Under the pieces are notes generated by a model. The model saw only the letters and a list, made by a program, of their open reading frames with translations. It had not been told where the DNA came from and did no database searches. DNA of 64,000 nt, taken from the NCBI GenBank assembly GCA_963756115.1, contig CAVWMN010000010.1, positions 1,178,001 to 1,242,000 on the forward strand, written 5' to 3'. Position 1 is the first letter of the stretch. Every line of letters starts with the position of its first letter. Positions 9,931 through 18,977 of this stretch are shown here, in pieces. The position numbers and the translations under genes were made by a program. This stretch comes from JTS-RE37 sp963756115. Its GTDB lineage: Bacteria; Bacteroidota; Bacteroidia; Flavobacteriales; Flavobacteriaceae.

Positions 9931-10050
9931 TCATTTTTTCTCGACGAATGACTCAAAGTCAGGGGAAGGATTTTCGCTCAAATGAATCCGGAATTTTATC
10001 CTGATCCAGCAATTCAATTACCATGTGATAAGCGGCCCGATAAACTAAGA
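9931..10050 (-). pseudogene. Possible small gene remnant
   Basis: On the minus strand the segment YRAAYHMVIELLDQDKIP runs into SFERKSFP and a stop. In the next frame PDFESFVEKK ends at TGA 9931. Joined by one frameshift these look protein-like, but no family is recognised and no start is visible. It is listed only as a candidate decayed 3' end. Confidence 0.25.
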
Positions 10051-10239
10051 CTAAGGTTAAGCCGACCTGGCGATATCAGTACTACTAAAATACAAAATTT
10101 TAGGTTCCCGGCATTGAAAAAACCCATGGAAAAATGTACTTTTTGACCTGTTATGATCACAATTCGGTCTTAGCAGCTATAGGCCATGAAATCGTAGGGT
10201 TATAACCTCCATTTTCAGCCTGCGGAGGCGAAATGGGTA

Positions 10240-10370
10240 GTTTCCGGGATTAGGTATCCCTGGCAGATACCTGGCGGAAGTGACCGCAGGGAGGAAACCC
10301 TTTTCAGCAAAAAGCTTCTCAGGAAATCGCCCGTGCTGTTACCTGCTTTCAAAGTTCATGCTGCCATGGT
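10240..10370. repeat. Dispersed intergenic repeat, copy A (right part only)
   Basis: This segment (TTCCGGGATTAGGTATCCC..., TACCTGGCGGAAGTGACCGC, AGCAAAAAGCTTCTCAGGAA, CTGCTTTCAAAGTTCATGCT) matches copy B at about 11905-12030, and its first half matches copy C at about 13449-13503. It lacks the ACCTCGCTCCGCTCGG left part of those copies. Confidence 0.75.
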
Positions 10371-10384
10371 TATATTACATTCCG

Positions 10385-11371
10385 TTACATCTGGAATCCA
10401 TTCCGCTCCTTTTCCGGTTCAGGAATATTCTCATCACCTATCATTTCCCTCAAATCGATCTCAATGGAACGTGCAATCGTGGTAATGGGAACATCATTAT
10501 AAGTTCCCTCGAAAGGGTTTTCCGAATAGTCGCCTATCTTTTCCATCAGGAAAAATGTCCATATAATCAAGGCCGACAAAAACGGACATAACCAGAAGAG
10601 CGGTCCTTCAACGTTATTAAAGATATCCAAAAGTCCGAACGGTACGAGCAGGGCGAATAAAACAGTGAACCACATTGCGGTAGAGGCATATTGACGGGGA
10701 AAAGGAAAGTTTTTTATGCGTTCAGACCTGCCCTGATCTTCATAAAATTTGGTCATCAGCGTATGGAATTCCATGTGACGGAAATCATCATAGTATCCTT
10801 TGTTTTGTAACTCCTGGAGTTTTTTGGATTGAATGGCCAGCAATTGCGTTGCCATATTGGCCTTATTTTCCAAGGATTTCAATTCTTCCTCAGATAGGTA
10901 ATTCAGCAACTCAGTTGCCAATCTTTGGGTATAATCTTCACAAATACTAGGAGAATACAGGCCCTTTACCCTATTGTTTATATGTTCCCACGGCTTGCTT
11001 AGCCTGAGTTGATGCCTTAGACTTGTTAACCAGGCAATATGTCGGTAAATCAGGTCTTTTTTTATTTCTGCATCCCGCTCACCGTGGATAAAGGAAACCG
11101 TGGCAGCCCCAAAGGATCTGCTGTTGTTTACGATGCTTCCCCAGATCTTCCTGGCCTCCCAGGTACGGTCGTAGGAGCTGTTGTTCTTAAATCCCAGGTA
11201 GAAGGCAACCGCGATACCGATTATGCTCACAGGGCTCCAGGGAATATATACCTGTTTGCCTGTGAAATACGAAAATGCGGTGATGAGCAGGCCATACAGG
11301 GCTCCCATGATAAATGGCCATTTGGACCAGTTGACGGTCATCCAGAAGCCGTAATTTCTTTTTGCGTACAT
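10385..11371 (-). CDS. Bestrophin-family (UPF0187) anion channel-like membrane protein
   Basis: 328 residues. The N-terminus MYAKRNYGFWMTVNWSKW, the following transmembrane segments, and the motif FKNNSSYDRTWEARKIWG are typical of bacterial bestrophin homologues, as are the second hydrophobic block (about 230-275) and the ENPFEGTYNDVPI segment near the C-terminus. Bacterial members form pentameric ion channels in the inner membrane. Length is normal. It is monocistronic here, flanked by repeat-bearing intergenic DNA, with a stress-protein gene upstream in the same orientation. Confidence 0.85.
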   Translation of the reverse strand: MYAKRNYGFWMTVNWSKWPFIMGALYGLLITAFSYFTGKQVYIPWSPVSIIGIAVAFYLGFKNNSSYDRTWEARKIWGSIVNNSRSFGAATVSFIHGERDAEIKKDLIYRHIAWLTSLRHQLRLSKPWEHINNRVKGLYSPSICEDYTQRLATELLNYLSEEELKSLENKANMATQLLAIQSKKLQELQNKGYYDDFRHMEFHTLMTKFYEDQGRSERIKNFPFPRQYASTAMWFTVLFALLVPFGLLDIFNNVEGPLFWLCPFLSALIIWTFFLMEKIGDYSENPFEGTYNDVPITTIARSIEIDLREMIGDENIPEPEKERNGFQM

Positions 11372-12230
11372 ACTGAATTTTTATCCAATTACATATGATC
11401 AACAGTTGGAGGTATGATAAATGTACAATATAATGCCATTGTTTTAAATTGAGGAATCAATCCGGCTTCCTGCATCTTGAGGAACAACCAACCCAGATTC
11501 AATGCACATTGGAATAGTTTGGTATATTCCTCGTCAATGTATTGGTTAAAATGACAGGCTTTTCCAGAAATTCTATTTACTTGCTGCATTTGGGCATTCC
11601 AATGCCGTTTATCTATCCGGATTATTAGGGCAATGTTACTGTTTTCCGGTCTATGATTATTCTGGCATAAACGTAGCGTGGTGGTTCTCGATTCATTGGC
11701 GCAGATCCAGGTCGGGCTGGAAAATATGTAATAAGTAGCAGCACCTCCACTGGCGTTGCAGTGTGAGGTGATCCCTTGCTATAATTGTTGCTTATAAAAA
11801 CAGGGTTACCTCGCTCCGCTCGGTTTTCCTTAGTGCAGATAAACAATATACCAGTCTTGGACAACTCACCTCCTCCGGCAGGATTATACTACCCCTCATC
11901 TGTCGTTCCGGGATTAGGTATCCCTATTAGATACTTGGCGGAAGTGACTTCAGGGTGAGACCCATTGCAGCAAAAAGCTTATCAGGAAAAAGCCCGTTCT
12001 GTTCCTGCTTTCAAAGTTCACGCTGCCATTGTGAAATCGCCCGTTTAAGAGCATCCATTGTTCAGGTATGCTTTCATATGTTAACGGGTGCTATGTGTTC
12101 TGACGCTTCGAAGGTTTCACATGGGCTTCAGTTTTACAACCCATGTGACATGCTACGAGCTAAAGATATTAGTTATGTTTACTGAATACTTTTTTGGAGT
12201 TTGACAAATCGGGGCCTTGCGACCTAAGGG
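11372..12230. other. Gene-poor region with dispersed repeat
   Basis: About 860 bases without a convincing gene. A 66-codon minus-strand frame (11389-11589) is open but shows no family and no signal. The right half holds repeat copy B. Near the end is a perfect inverted repeat (TCACATGGG at 12117-12125, CCCATGTGA at 12140-12148) without a T-tract. Confidence 0.4.
11801..12035. repeat. Dispersed intergenic repeat, copy B (both halves)
   Basis: The left half reads ACCTCGCTCCGCTCGGTTTT, then CCTTAGTGCAGATAAACAATATACCAG and GGACAACTC. This is the same unit that is amplified in tandem around 19.5-20.4 kb. The right half (from about 11905, TTCCGGGATTAGGTATCCC) matches copy A. It is the most complete dispersed copy in the window. 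Confidence 0.8.
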
Positions 12231-13064
12231 TCATTTGCTGAAGCTCATCAGCGGGATACTGATATGTTTTTCCAATTTTGTTACAACGCCCTTCCGGAAC
12301 AGGTTTTGAAAGAAGCCCTCTCCTTCCCGGTACAATACAGCAATAAGATCAGCTTGTATTGATTGCGAATAGATATTCAGTTTTTTGACAATATCATCCG
12401 AAAAAATGATATTCAATTCAACGCTGTCATAATCTACTTCCTCCTTCAGTAATTTTCGTATCCACTCCACTCGTTTTCCTCCGGTGTATTCCTTCTTTGT
12501 CGCGATGTGCACAACATGTATTTTGGCCGCCAGCGTCTGTGCGATCGGCACTAAATTTTGGATAGCTGAAATGTCCGCTTCCTCGAAATCCGAAGCATAG
12601 AGTATGGTTTTAATATCCGCACTGCGCACATAGTGTGGTACCATCAAAACCGGACACGATAACCTCTTTACAAGCCCTTGTCCTATGTCGCCCACGAGCA
12701 GTCCCCGCTCGGTGTGCCTGTCCTTCCTGCCGATCACTACAAGATCTGGTGATAAGTCCCTTGATTTCTCTACTATACCGTTCAAAATGGAATCATTACA
12801 TACTACGTCGACCTGCAGCCCGTTTGCAGCCATGGTATCGCCGGCATGTTTCATGCAAAATGCTCTGAGAATTTCCTTTTGTTCATCCACGGCGTGCTGT
12901 TCCAATTGTTCACCAGGTCTTGTAACTGAAACACGTATCTGTGGCAATTGATAAACCTGCAGAACAACGATATTGGCCCCCAACCGCGTGCTCAGGTCAA
13001 TGGCATATCTCAAAACAGGAACCGCCTGTTCGGCACGGTCGGTTGCATAAAGTATCGTTTTCAT
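12231..13064 (-). CDS. Tandem-domain universal stress protein (UspA superfamily)
   Basis: 277 residues from ATG 13064 (MKTILYATDRAEQA...); an in-frame TTG three codons earlier is less likely. The first Usp domain (about 1-147) keeps the nucleotide-binding glycine region (VIGRKDRHTERGLLVGDIGQ). The second (about 153-277) starts KTILYASDFEEAD but its loop (YREGEGFFQNLF) is degenerate, so it may not bind ATP. Such tandem proteins are cytosolic stress-survival factors. It lies alone between repeat-bearing intergenic regions. Confidence 0.85.
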   Translation of the reverse strand: MKTILYATDRAEQAVPVLRYAIDLSTRLGANIVVLQVYQLPQIRVSVTRPGEQLEQHAVDEQKEILRAFCMKHAGDTMAANGLQVDVVCNDSILNGIVEKSRDLSPDLVVIGRKDRHTERGLLVGDIGQGLVKRLSCPVLMVPHYVRSADIKTILYASDFEEADISAIQNLVPIAQTLAAKIHVVHIATKKEYTGGKRVEWIRKLLKEEVDYDSVELNIIFSDDIVKKLNIYSQSIQADLIAVLYREGEGFFQNLFRKGVVTKLEKHISIPLMSFSK

Positions 13065-13815
13065 CGCTTCCAAATTTCGATAACGATATTACCGGTTTTT
13101 AAAGAGAATATAGATGATATTGGTCAGGACATCTCCCTTATTTTAAAATTATCGGCCAGTTAGGGCAGTTTTACCCTTTTGCGGCCTTTCACGGCTACCT
13201 ACAGTTACGAGGCCCATGCGTACTGATTAGTGATGGATGATCTGAAAACATGCATCCTTCCGCTTCCGCCAATCTCCGAATTATGTTATTATCAAACTAT
13301 ACGTATAGAATTAGAAGATGACAATAATCCATATCATCGCGACAGGATTACCTCGCTCCGCTCGGTTTTCCTTAGCACAGATAAACAATATACCAGTGTT
13401 GGACAACTCTCCGACTCCGGCAGTATTACACTACCCCTCATCTGTCATTCCGGGATTTCGTATCCTTGGTATTTACCTGGCGGAAGTGACCGCAGGGAGG
13501 AAAGCCTCCTGATTGCTATAATCCATCAGGATACCGCTATCATCATACATAGACTTGTGAAACAGCATTCGAAACTTACCGGTGGTTTAGGGATGGTTAA
13601 AAAGCTATGGTTTGGTTCAAATTACAGCATTGATTCGGGATTAAGGAAATTCAGCATGAATATCCATACTCTTTTTTGTTAAGATGTCATGGATAACTTA
13701 TTTTATATCAATTTGTTATGCAAACACGATCAATGTTGACATTCATTTAAAATTAAATTAACCCTGAACTTCCTTAACCTCTTTTTACTAACTTCAAACA
13801 GATTTAACGCTGGAA
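13065..13815. other. Gene-poor region between Usp and Crp/Fnr genes
   Basis: It contains repeat copy C. A 150-codon plus-strand frame (13230-13682) runs straight through the repeat and is judged spurious. The AT-rich last 80 bases presumably hold the promoter of the downstream regulator. Confidence 0.5.
13336..13503. repeat. Dispersed intergenic repeat, copy C, starting with a 14-nt match to the tRNA-Arg 3' end
   Basis: It opens with ATCGCGACAGGATT, identical to 20464-20477, the 3' end of the tRNA-Arg gene read on the plus strand. It continues into the ACCTCGCTCCGCTCGGTTTT unit and then the TCCGGGATT...GGCGGAAGTGACCGC part shared with copies A and B. It links the dispersed family to the tandem array at 19.5 kb. 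Confidence 0.75.
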
Positions 13816-14406
13816 ATGGATATGGACTTCGAAGCAAAGCTTATTCAAAATGTAAGGGAACTTGTCCCGCTTGAGCAAAACCACGAACAACTTGTATTAA
13901 AAGAATTTAAGCAGACCAAATTGAAAAAAGGAGATTATCTACTGCATAAAAACGACATCTCCTCTCATATGCGGTTCATTGCCCAGGGCGCCCTCAGAAG
14001 TTATTATATAGACGCTCAGGGGAAGGAACATATACTGCAATTGGGAATAGAAGGTTGGTGGATCAATGATCTCTATAGCTACTTAACCCAAACACCGGCC
14101 AAACAATATGTCCAGGCAGTGGAAGATAGTATTGTATTACAGCTGCACCGTGATGCATTAAAAAAACTCAGCGAAACTGTACCCCTAATGGAACGCTTTT
14201 TTTGCTTAAAAATCCAGCGGGGGTATATTGCACTCCAGGAACGAACCGTCCTGAGAATGAGTCAGACCGCTGAGGAGCGCTATCTTACCTTTCGATCCGG
14301 ATACAGGCAGCTCGAACAACGATTCCCGCAATACATGATCGCCTCATACCTTGATATTACCCCCGAATTCTTAAGTGCGGTCCGAAGAAAATTGCTCTCC
14401 TCTTAG
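13816..14406 (+). CDS. Crp/Fnr-family transcriptional regulator
   Basis: 196 residues. A cyclic-nucleotide-binding-like beta roll (about 25-125: KKGDYLLHKNDISSHMRFIAQGALRSYY...) is followed by the long dimer helix and a compact winged-helix part (EERYLTF... FPQYMIASYLDITPEFLSAVRRKL). This is the common Bacteroidota subtype that usually responds to unknown signals rather than cAMP. It is upstream of a cyclase and a DUF1330 gene on the same strand. A decayed paralogue sits 3 kb downstream before an S41 peptidase and a second DUF1330 gene, suggesting a duplicated regulatory cassette. Confidence 0.85.
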   Translation: MDMDFEAKLIQNVRELVPLEQNHEQLVLKEFKQTKLKKGDYLLHKNDISSHMRFIAQGALRSYYIDAQGKEHILQLGIEGWWINDLYSYLTQTPAKQYVQAVEDSIVLQLHRDALKKLSETVPLMERFFCLKIQRGYIALQERTVLRMSQTAEERYLTFRSGYRQLEQRFPQYMIASYLDITPEFLSAVRRKLLSS

Positions 14407-14727
14407 TTTCTTAAGGTACCTTAATTTTTTTCTGTAGTAGTATTTTGAAATTTGTGCTTTAATCAAAAAAAGTACAGATGAAAAAAATAGAGCTATCCTC
14501 GGGAACCGGTCCAAAACAGCAGCTGGGGTATTACTCGTTTTATCCCAGCGAAAATGACCCAACTTCCCGAAACGACCTGGGAAGAGATTTCCGTACAAAC
14601 TCCCGGATTTGGCAAATATCTGTCTTGTCTGAAGGAATCCTGATTTCCCATCCGGATCAAATTGTATGGAAAAAAGTCAATCGAGTTCAAGCCATTTTTA
14701 ATTGATAACCCTTACATAAATATAGCA
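14407..14727. other. Region between regulator and cyclase genes, possible gene remnant
   Basis: An open frame at 14478-14705 has no recognisable family. In another frame, a protein-like stretch (LPETTWEEISVQTPGFGKYL, about 14563-14622, then SCLKES) ends at TGA 14641. It resumes as FPIRIKLYGKKSIEFKPFL up to the cyclase start. This may be a broken small gene; the evidence is weak. Confidence 0.3.
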
Positions 14728-15702
14728 ATGAAAACAGTATTACTCCTGATTAACATTATGTTCACCTTCGTCCTTAATTCCCAGATGATGGAGGAAGTTG
14801 GTAGCAGCCCCTGGGGCGAAGATGATGAAATCGGCACCCTAAACATGATGACCGCTTCCTCCCGGAAGGCTGTTCTTGAACGTAGTAACCCCGCTGTCGT
14901 TTATGACCTCAGTGTAGAATATTTTGTGGGAATGCCAAGCTTCCACGCCCTAGGTGATCCGGGGTACCAGTACTGGCTTACCCATACGCCTCACGGTACC
15001 GTTATTGATAACCCGAACGGTCTGGGCCGGGATATGAACGAAAAAGTAAGCTATACCGGTGATGCCATATCCATGTATACGCATATGGGCACCCATATCG
15101 ATGCATTGAACCATTTTGGGCTACATGGAAAAATATGGAACGGATTTACCTTTGAGGAACATTTAGGGGACAAGGGATGGAAACGTACCGGGGCGGAAAC
15201 GATACCCCCGATCGTTGCCAGGGGTGTACTGATCGATATGGCCGGTTTAAAAGGGGTGGCAGCCTTACAAAACAGTTATAGGATCACTGCACAGGATCTA
15301 CAGGCGGCGATACAAAAACAAGGAGTCGAAATCAGGAACGGAGATGTTGTCCTGATACGCACCGGACAGGCACAATATTACAACGATGCCCATACGTATC
15401 TTGATGGCTATGCCGGTATTAACCTGGATGCTGTTAAATGGCTCGTAGAGGAGCGCGGGGTAATGCTACTGGGGGCCGACAACCTGAGCCTGGAGGCGTT
15501 TCCCTCCGAAAGGGCAGACAATTGGGTTCCGGTACATACGTATCTTTTGGCTCAAAAGGGGGTTATGTTTATCGAACAGATGGATCTGGAATCCCTTGCC
15601 CAAGACCAAATTTACGAGTTTGCCTTTATTGCCGCTCCCCTAAAACTACGAGGTGCCAGTGCGGCACCGATGCGGCCTGTTGCCATACCACTCAATGAAT
15701 AA
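14728..15702 (+). CDS. Exported cyclase-family (kynurenine formamidase-like) metal hydrolase
   Basis: 324 residues from ATG 14728, which begins a hydrophobic signal-like segment (MKTVLLLINIMFTFVLNSQ). An open frame upstream to 14662 is not favoured. The cyclase/KynB-like fold (PF04199) is shown by SPWGEDDEIGTLNMM and the metal-binding motif HMGTHIDALNHFG (His-x3-His-x-Asp), plus the late GADNLSLEAFPSE region. Family members hydrolyse amides, esters or lactones using a bound divalent metal. The substrate is unknown. It is followed 50 bases later by a DUF1330 gene. Confidence 0.82.
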   Translation: MKTVLLLINIMFTFVLNSQMMEEVGSSPWGEDDEIGTLNMMTASSRKAVLERSNPAVVYDLSVEYFVGMPSFHALGDPGYQYWLTHTPHGTVIDNPNGLGRDMNEKVSYTGDAISMYTHMGTHIDALNHFGLHGKIWNGFTFEEHLGDKGWKRTGAETIPPIVARGVLIDMAGLKGVAALQNSYRITAQDLQAAIQKQGVEIRNGDVVLIRTGQAQYYNDAHTYLDGYAGINLDAVKWLVEERGVMLLGADNLSLEAFPSERADNWVPVHTYLLAQKGVMFIEQMDLESLAQDQIYEFAFIAAPLKLRGASAAPMRPVAIPLNE

Positions 15703-15752
15703 ATTTCAAGAAATAGGGAACTACAAATACGAAATTATTAAAACAGGAAACC

Positions 15753-16064
15753 ATGGAAAAAACATTAAAGCCCGCCTACTGCTTGTTCGACAATCTAAGC
15801 ATAACAGATCATTCTAAACTGGAAGAATATAAAAGCAAAGTCTTTCCAGTTGTACAAAAATTTGGAGGTGTGTACAAGGCTATCGGTGGACAATTGAGGA
15901 AAATCGAAGGTAGTTGGAACCCGACCTACCTAGTTATGATCGAATTCCCAAGCTTTGAGCACGCCAATCAGTGGTATGATTCAGAAGATTACAAAGCGCT
16001 GAAGCATTTAAGACAAACTGCAGGTAAATATGATGGGGTAATTTTGGAGGGTTACAGTCTTTAG
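15753..16064 (+). CDS. DUF1330 family protein, copy 1
   Basis: 103 residues with a dimeric alpha/beta-barrel (ferredoxin-like) pattern. KLEEYKSKVFPVVQKFGG and the WNPTYLVMIEFPSFEHANQW / WYDSEDYKALK block are diagnostic of DUF1330. The biochemical role is unknown. It is almost identical to the gene at 18978, with differences concentrated in the last 20 residues and at the start codon. The upstream cyclase suggests the two are co-transcribed. Confidence 0.85.
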   Translation: MEKTLKPAYCLFDNLSITDHSKLEEYKSKVFPVVQKFGGVYKAIGGQLRKIEGSWNPTYLVMIEFPSFEHANQWYDSEDYKALKHLRQTAGKYDGVILEGYSL

Positions 16065-16212
16065 CGATTGATGCCGCTCCTTCGCAAAACGAAGCCCAAT
16101 ATTTTACTAGCTCATTCGATTGAAATTCCATATGCTAAGGGTGCTGTAGTTGAAAAGGTATGTCGGGCTAAATGAAAGTAAGGTGCTTTTCAATGTTGCA
16201 TAGTGTTGCAAT

Positions 16213-16476
16213 TTCCTTTAAAAACGCTTTGGTCTTTTGGCTGCCGACTGGCGGGAGCAACAATCCGTACATGGAATTTTCCGCAGCCACATACCACATA
16301 ACCACCTGGAGACTGAAATAATCCTGGTTTTATCGGGTGAAACGGAAATGAAGATTGATGAGGCAATTTATGAGGGATAGACCGAGGTTTTTTATTTTAT
16401 CCTATCTCATCTATTACTTGTGATTAGAAATGCAGGTGATAAGCCAGGTACTTATTTTGCTGCTAAGTTGAAATAA
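16213..16476 (+). pseudogene. Broken cupin-domain gene
   Basis: In one frame WLPTGGSNNPYMEFSAATYH appears. A frameshift then leads to HIPHNHLETEIILVLSGETE with the cupin His-x-His and the MKIDEAIYEG strand. A TAG at 16378-16380 interrupts, after which the same frame resumes with VIRNAGDKPGTYFAAKLK and a stop. This order matches a cupin-2 fold, so the gene is dead by at least one frameshift and one nonsense codon. Confidence 0.6.
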
Positions 16477-16815
16477 TACGGCATAGAGGTATTCCTGTCT
16501 TCCTGAGCGTTGGACAAATCTGATCTACAAATAAATAAACCCAAAACTCGCGGCCGCATCATCCGGCCCCTCCTTTAAAAGGCAGATCATTACCTTTTTC
16601 TTTCGGTCCAGGCAAAATAAACGTCGACACCTCCCATCAGAAATCGTTAAAAATCCCATAAGGAATGACAAGCCATGCAATTGTCACTAGTGCCCCATCA
16701 TGTGGATGATAATCAATTAATTGACGTTAAATAATAGTTAATAGTATCTCCTGGGAATTCTTAAAATTAATAACTTTAATATGCTAAATATGCTTACGCT
16801 TCTTATGATACCACC

Positions 16816-17066
16816 ATGGAATATAAACTACGGCTTATTGCGAATATTCGTGACAATAGAACGCTTCTTCATGCTAAAAATTCAAAAGGGCTATTTTGCA
16901 CTTCAGGACCGGACCATGGACCGAATGATTCATACCACTGTGGATAGCTATCTTGATTTCATTTTGAAATACAAGAATCTCGAACAGAGGTTTCCACGAT
17001 ATTATAGCCTCGTATCTGTCGGTAGCCTCTGAGTTTTTAAGTGCATTGCGCAGGAAAAATGTAACC
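16816..17066 (+). pseudogene. Crp/Fnr regulator pseudogene (internal deletion plus frameshift)
   Basis: Three pieces align with the intact regulator at 13816. A start, MEYKLRLIANIRDN, resembles its N-terminus. ERFFMLKIQKGYFALQDRT and YKNLEQRFPRY lie in a second frame. IIASYLSVASEFLSALRRK lies in a third frame. About 110 codons covering the ligand-binding beta roll are missing, so no functional product is expected. Confidence 0.75.
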
Positions 17067-17603
17067 CACCGATATGAAAGCCTTATCACCAGAAGTCGTC
17101 TTATTTCTCCAGGAAAAAATTGGCAGGTTACATGTGAACAGTTCAGATGACGGATCGGGCATTGACGAAGTTATAACCATTGTATTTGGAGGTCCTTGGG
17201 TCTGGTTTTTTGAATTGTCAAACGATGTCGTTCGTAAGTTGACATCAGGACATGTTGGAATGAACAATTTAGCATGGAGAATAAGATATCCCGGCCTGGT
17301 CCCGCAAGGGCGGTATTTCGATTCAGCGCACAGGCTGGTCGTTGCATTTGCCCATTGCCCGCAAAGCTGTGCAATCGATTAAAATTGCTAACACCTATAT
17401 AGCTATCCAATGCCTTGTGAGGATCGGCGCCAAGTTTAAAATGAGTAATGAATAATGAAAGCTGGAAACAATTTTTTACATCCGTTGACAAATAGAGAAG
17501 AAGTGCCTGAGATGGTAGTAAACTCCAAAAAAGGGAATGAAAAAGTGTATTCCTCCTGTTTACTTACGAATAATCAAATTATGAAAAATAAAAACTTTAC
17601 AAT

Positions 17604-18911
17604 ATGAACTGCAACTATTTCAAATCAATTTTGGGGGTTCCATGTCTGTTTCTTTCCACCATTGTAATGGCACAGCTATCCACAAGTGAAAAAAAGGAAG
17701 TCATTACAAACATCGGTAGGATACTCGAAGAAAGATATGTAATACCAGAAATGGCAGCAACAATGAAAACAAATATTATGGAGAATTACCGTATAGGCAG
17801 GTATGATACCATATCTAAAGGGAATGATCTGGCGTTTCATCTTACCAAAGATCTAAGGGAAATTTCCAAGGACTTGCACCTTAGCGTCGACTATAGTGAG
17901 GAGGAAATAGCCACTGGGCGTATCCCCAGTGAACGTGAGCTAAAAGAACAGCAAGAGTGGATGGATAATCTCCTAAGGGAGAACAACTATGGCATAAAGA
18001 AGGTAAAAATTCTTGAAGGAAATGTGGGATATATCGAAATACCCCTATTCGGCCCGTTAGATCAATGCGCAGACACCCTGGTTTCCGCCATGCGGAAAAT
18101 TGAGAATACCAAGGCGCTTATACTCGATCTAAGGGGCTGCATGGGTAGTTTAGACGAAAATACCGTTCCTTTTCTGGCCAGCTATTTTTTTAAGGATCCG
18201 GTACATTTGTTCGATTTTTACATCCGACCGACCAACTCCATCAAACAATTTTGGACCTATGCCTGGTTGCCTTATAAAAAATTCCTGGATAGGCCAATAT
18301 ATATTTTAACAAGCGGATGCACTTTTTCCGGGAGTGAGGAGTTGGCATATGATCTCCAACAGCTTAAACGGGCTGTTTTGGTTGGGGAGACTACCCGGGG
18401 TGGAGCAAATCCAACGGAGCGTGCAGTGATAAATAATCATTTTGATATGGCGATTCCCTATATGAGATCCGTCAATCCAACCTCAAAAACCAATTGGGAA
18501 GGAACAGGCGTGGTGCCCGATAATTCCGAAAAAGCCCATCTCGCGTTACAAACTGCCCATCTCCTGGCATTGGATAGCATTCTTGCGGTTACGACTGATC
18601 TGGAACAGAAAAAGATTCTGGACGACCATATACAACACATAAAAGCCTATCGCCCGGAACTGCGTAAGGTAAAATTCGTTCTAGAGGGGTTTGCCGATGC
18701 AAGGGAAGTGGCCGTTTCAGGGTCGTTCAATTTTTGGGGAACGGATTTAATGATGACTAAAAAAGGAAATAAATGGGTGGTGGAAACGGAATTTGAACCG
18801 GGGACGATTAGCTACAAGTTCATTGTTGACGGAAGATGGATCACTGACCCTGGAAATGTGAATACGACCACCACTAATGGAAACACGAATTCGGTACTGG
18901 TCGTTAACTAG
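17604..18911 (+). CDS. Exported S41-family peptidase fused to an AMPK/CBM48-like domain
   Basis: 435 residues. A signal peptide (about 1-23, ending MAQ) precedes an IRBP-like N-terminal helical part and an S41 (C-terminal processing peptidase/tricorn-like) core: GYIEIPLFGP, ALILDLRGCMGS, and the nucleophile region LTSGCTFSGSEELAYDLQ, followed by GETTRGGANPTERAVI. The last 80 residues (VKFVLEGFADAREVAVSGSF NFWGTDLMM..., YKFIVDGRWITDPGN) form an AMPK-type carbohydrate-binding (CBM48-like) beta sandwich. This is an unusual partner for S41. Substrate and the role of the CBM are unknown. It is flanked by a dead regulator and DUF1330 copy 2. Confidence 0.8.
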   Translation: MNCNYFKSILGVPCLFLSTIVMAQLSTSEKKEVITNIGRILEERYVIPEMAATMKTNIMENYRIGRYDTISKGNDLAFHLTKDLREISKDLHLSVDYSEEEIATGRIPSERELKEQQEWMDNLLRENNYGIKKVKILEGNVGYIEIPLFGPLDQCADTLVSAMRKIENTKALILDLRGCMGSLDENTVPFLASYFFKDPVHLFDFYIRPTNSIKQFWTYAWLPYKKFLDRPIYILTSGCTFSGSEELAYDLQQLKRAVLVGETTRGGANPTERAVINNHFDMAIPYMRSVNPTSKTNWEGTGVVPDNSEKAHLALQTAHLLALDSILAVTTDLEQKKILDDHIQHIKAYRPELRKVKFVLEGFADAREVAVSGSFNFWGTDLMMTKKGNKWVVETEFEPGTISYKFIVDGRWITDPGNVNTTTTNGNTNSVLVVN

Positions 18912-18977
18912 GTTGATCAGAGGCAATAGAAAAACATCATACATTGCTTGACCCTATCGAACATTAAATTGAAAACC

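Larger units (their letters stand above)
9844..10384. other. Gene-poor region between tyrosinase and bestrophin genes
   Basis: The first 90 bases probably carry the tyrosinase promoter (minus strand). A possible gene remnant (about 9931-10050) and one copy of a dispersed intergenic repeat (about 10240-10370) occupy part of the rest. No intact gene is seen. Confidence 0.5.
16065..17603. other. Decayed region between two DUF1330 cassettes
   Basis: No intact gene is seen over about 1.5 kb. Fragments of a cupin protein and of a Crp/Fnr regulator are recognisable. An open frame at 17074-17382 overlaps the regulator remnant, has no family and is not called. Confidence 0.6.

Noticed and set aside
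11389..11589. 66-codon minus-strand frame upstream of the bestrophin gene
   Set aside because: Protein-like in places but with no family, signal or conserved partner; treated as non-coding.
13230..13682. 150-codon plus-strand frame
   Set aside because: It reads through dispersed repeat copy C and has no protein family.
17074..17382. 102-codon plus-strand frame
   Set aside because: It overlaps the end of the Crp/Fnr pseudogene, and its second half has random composition.
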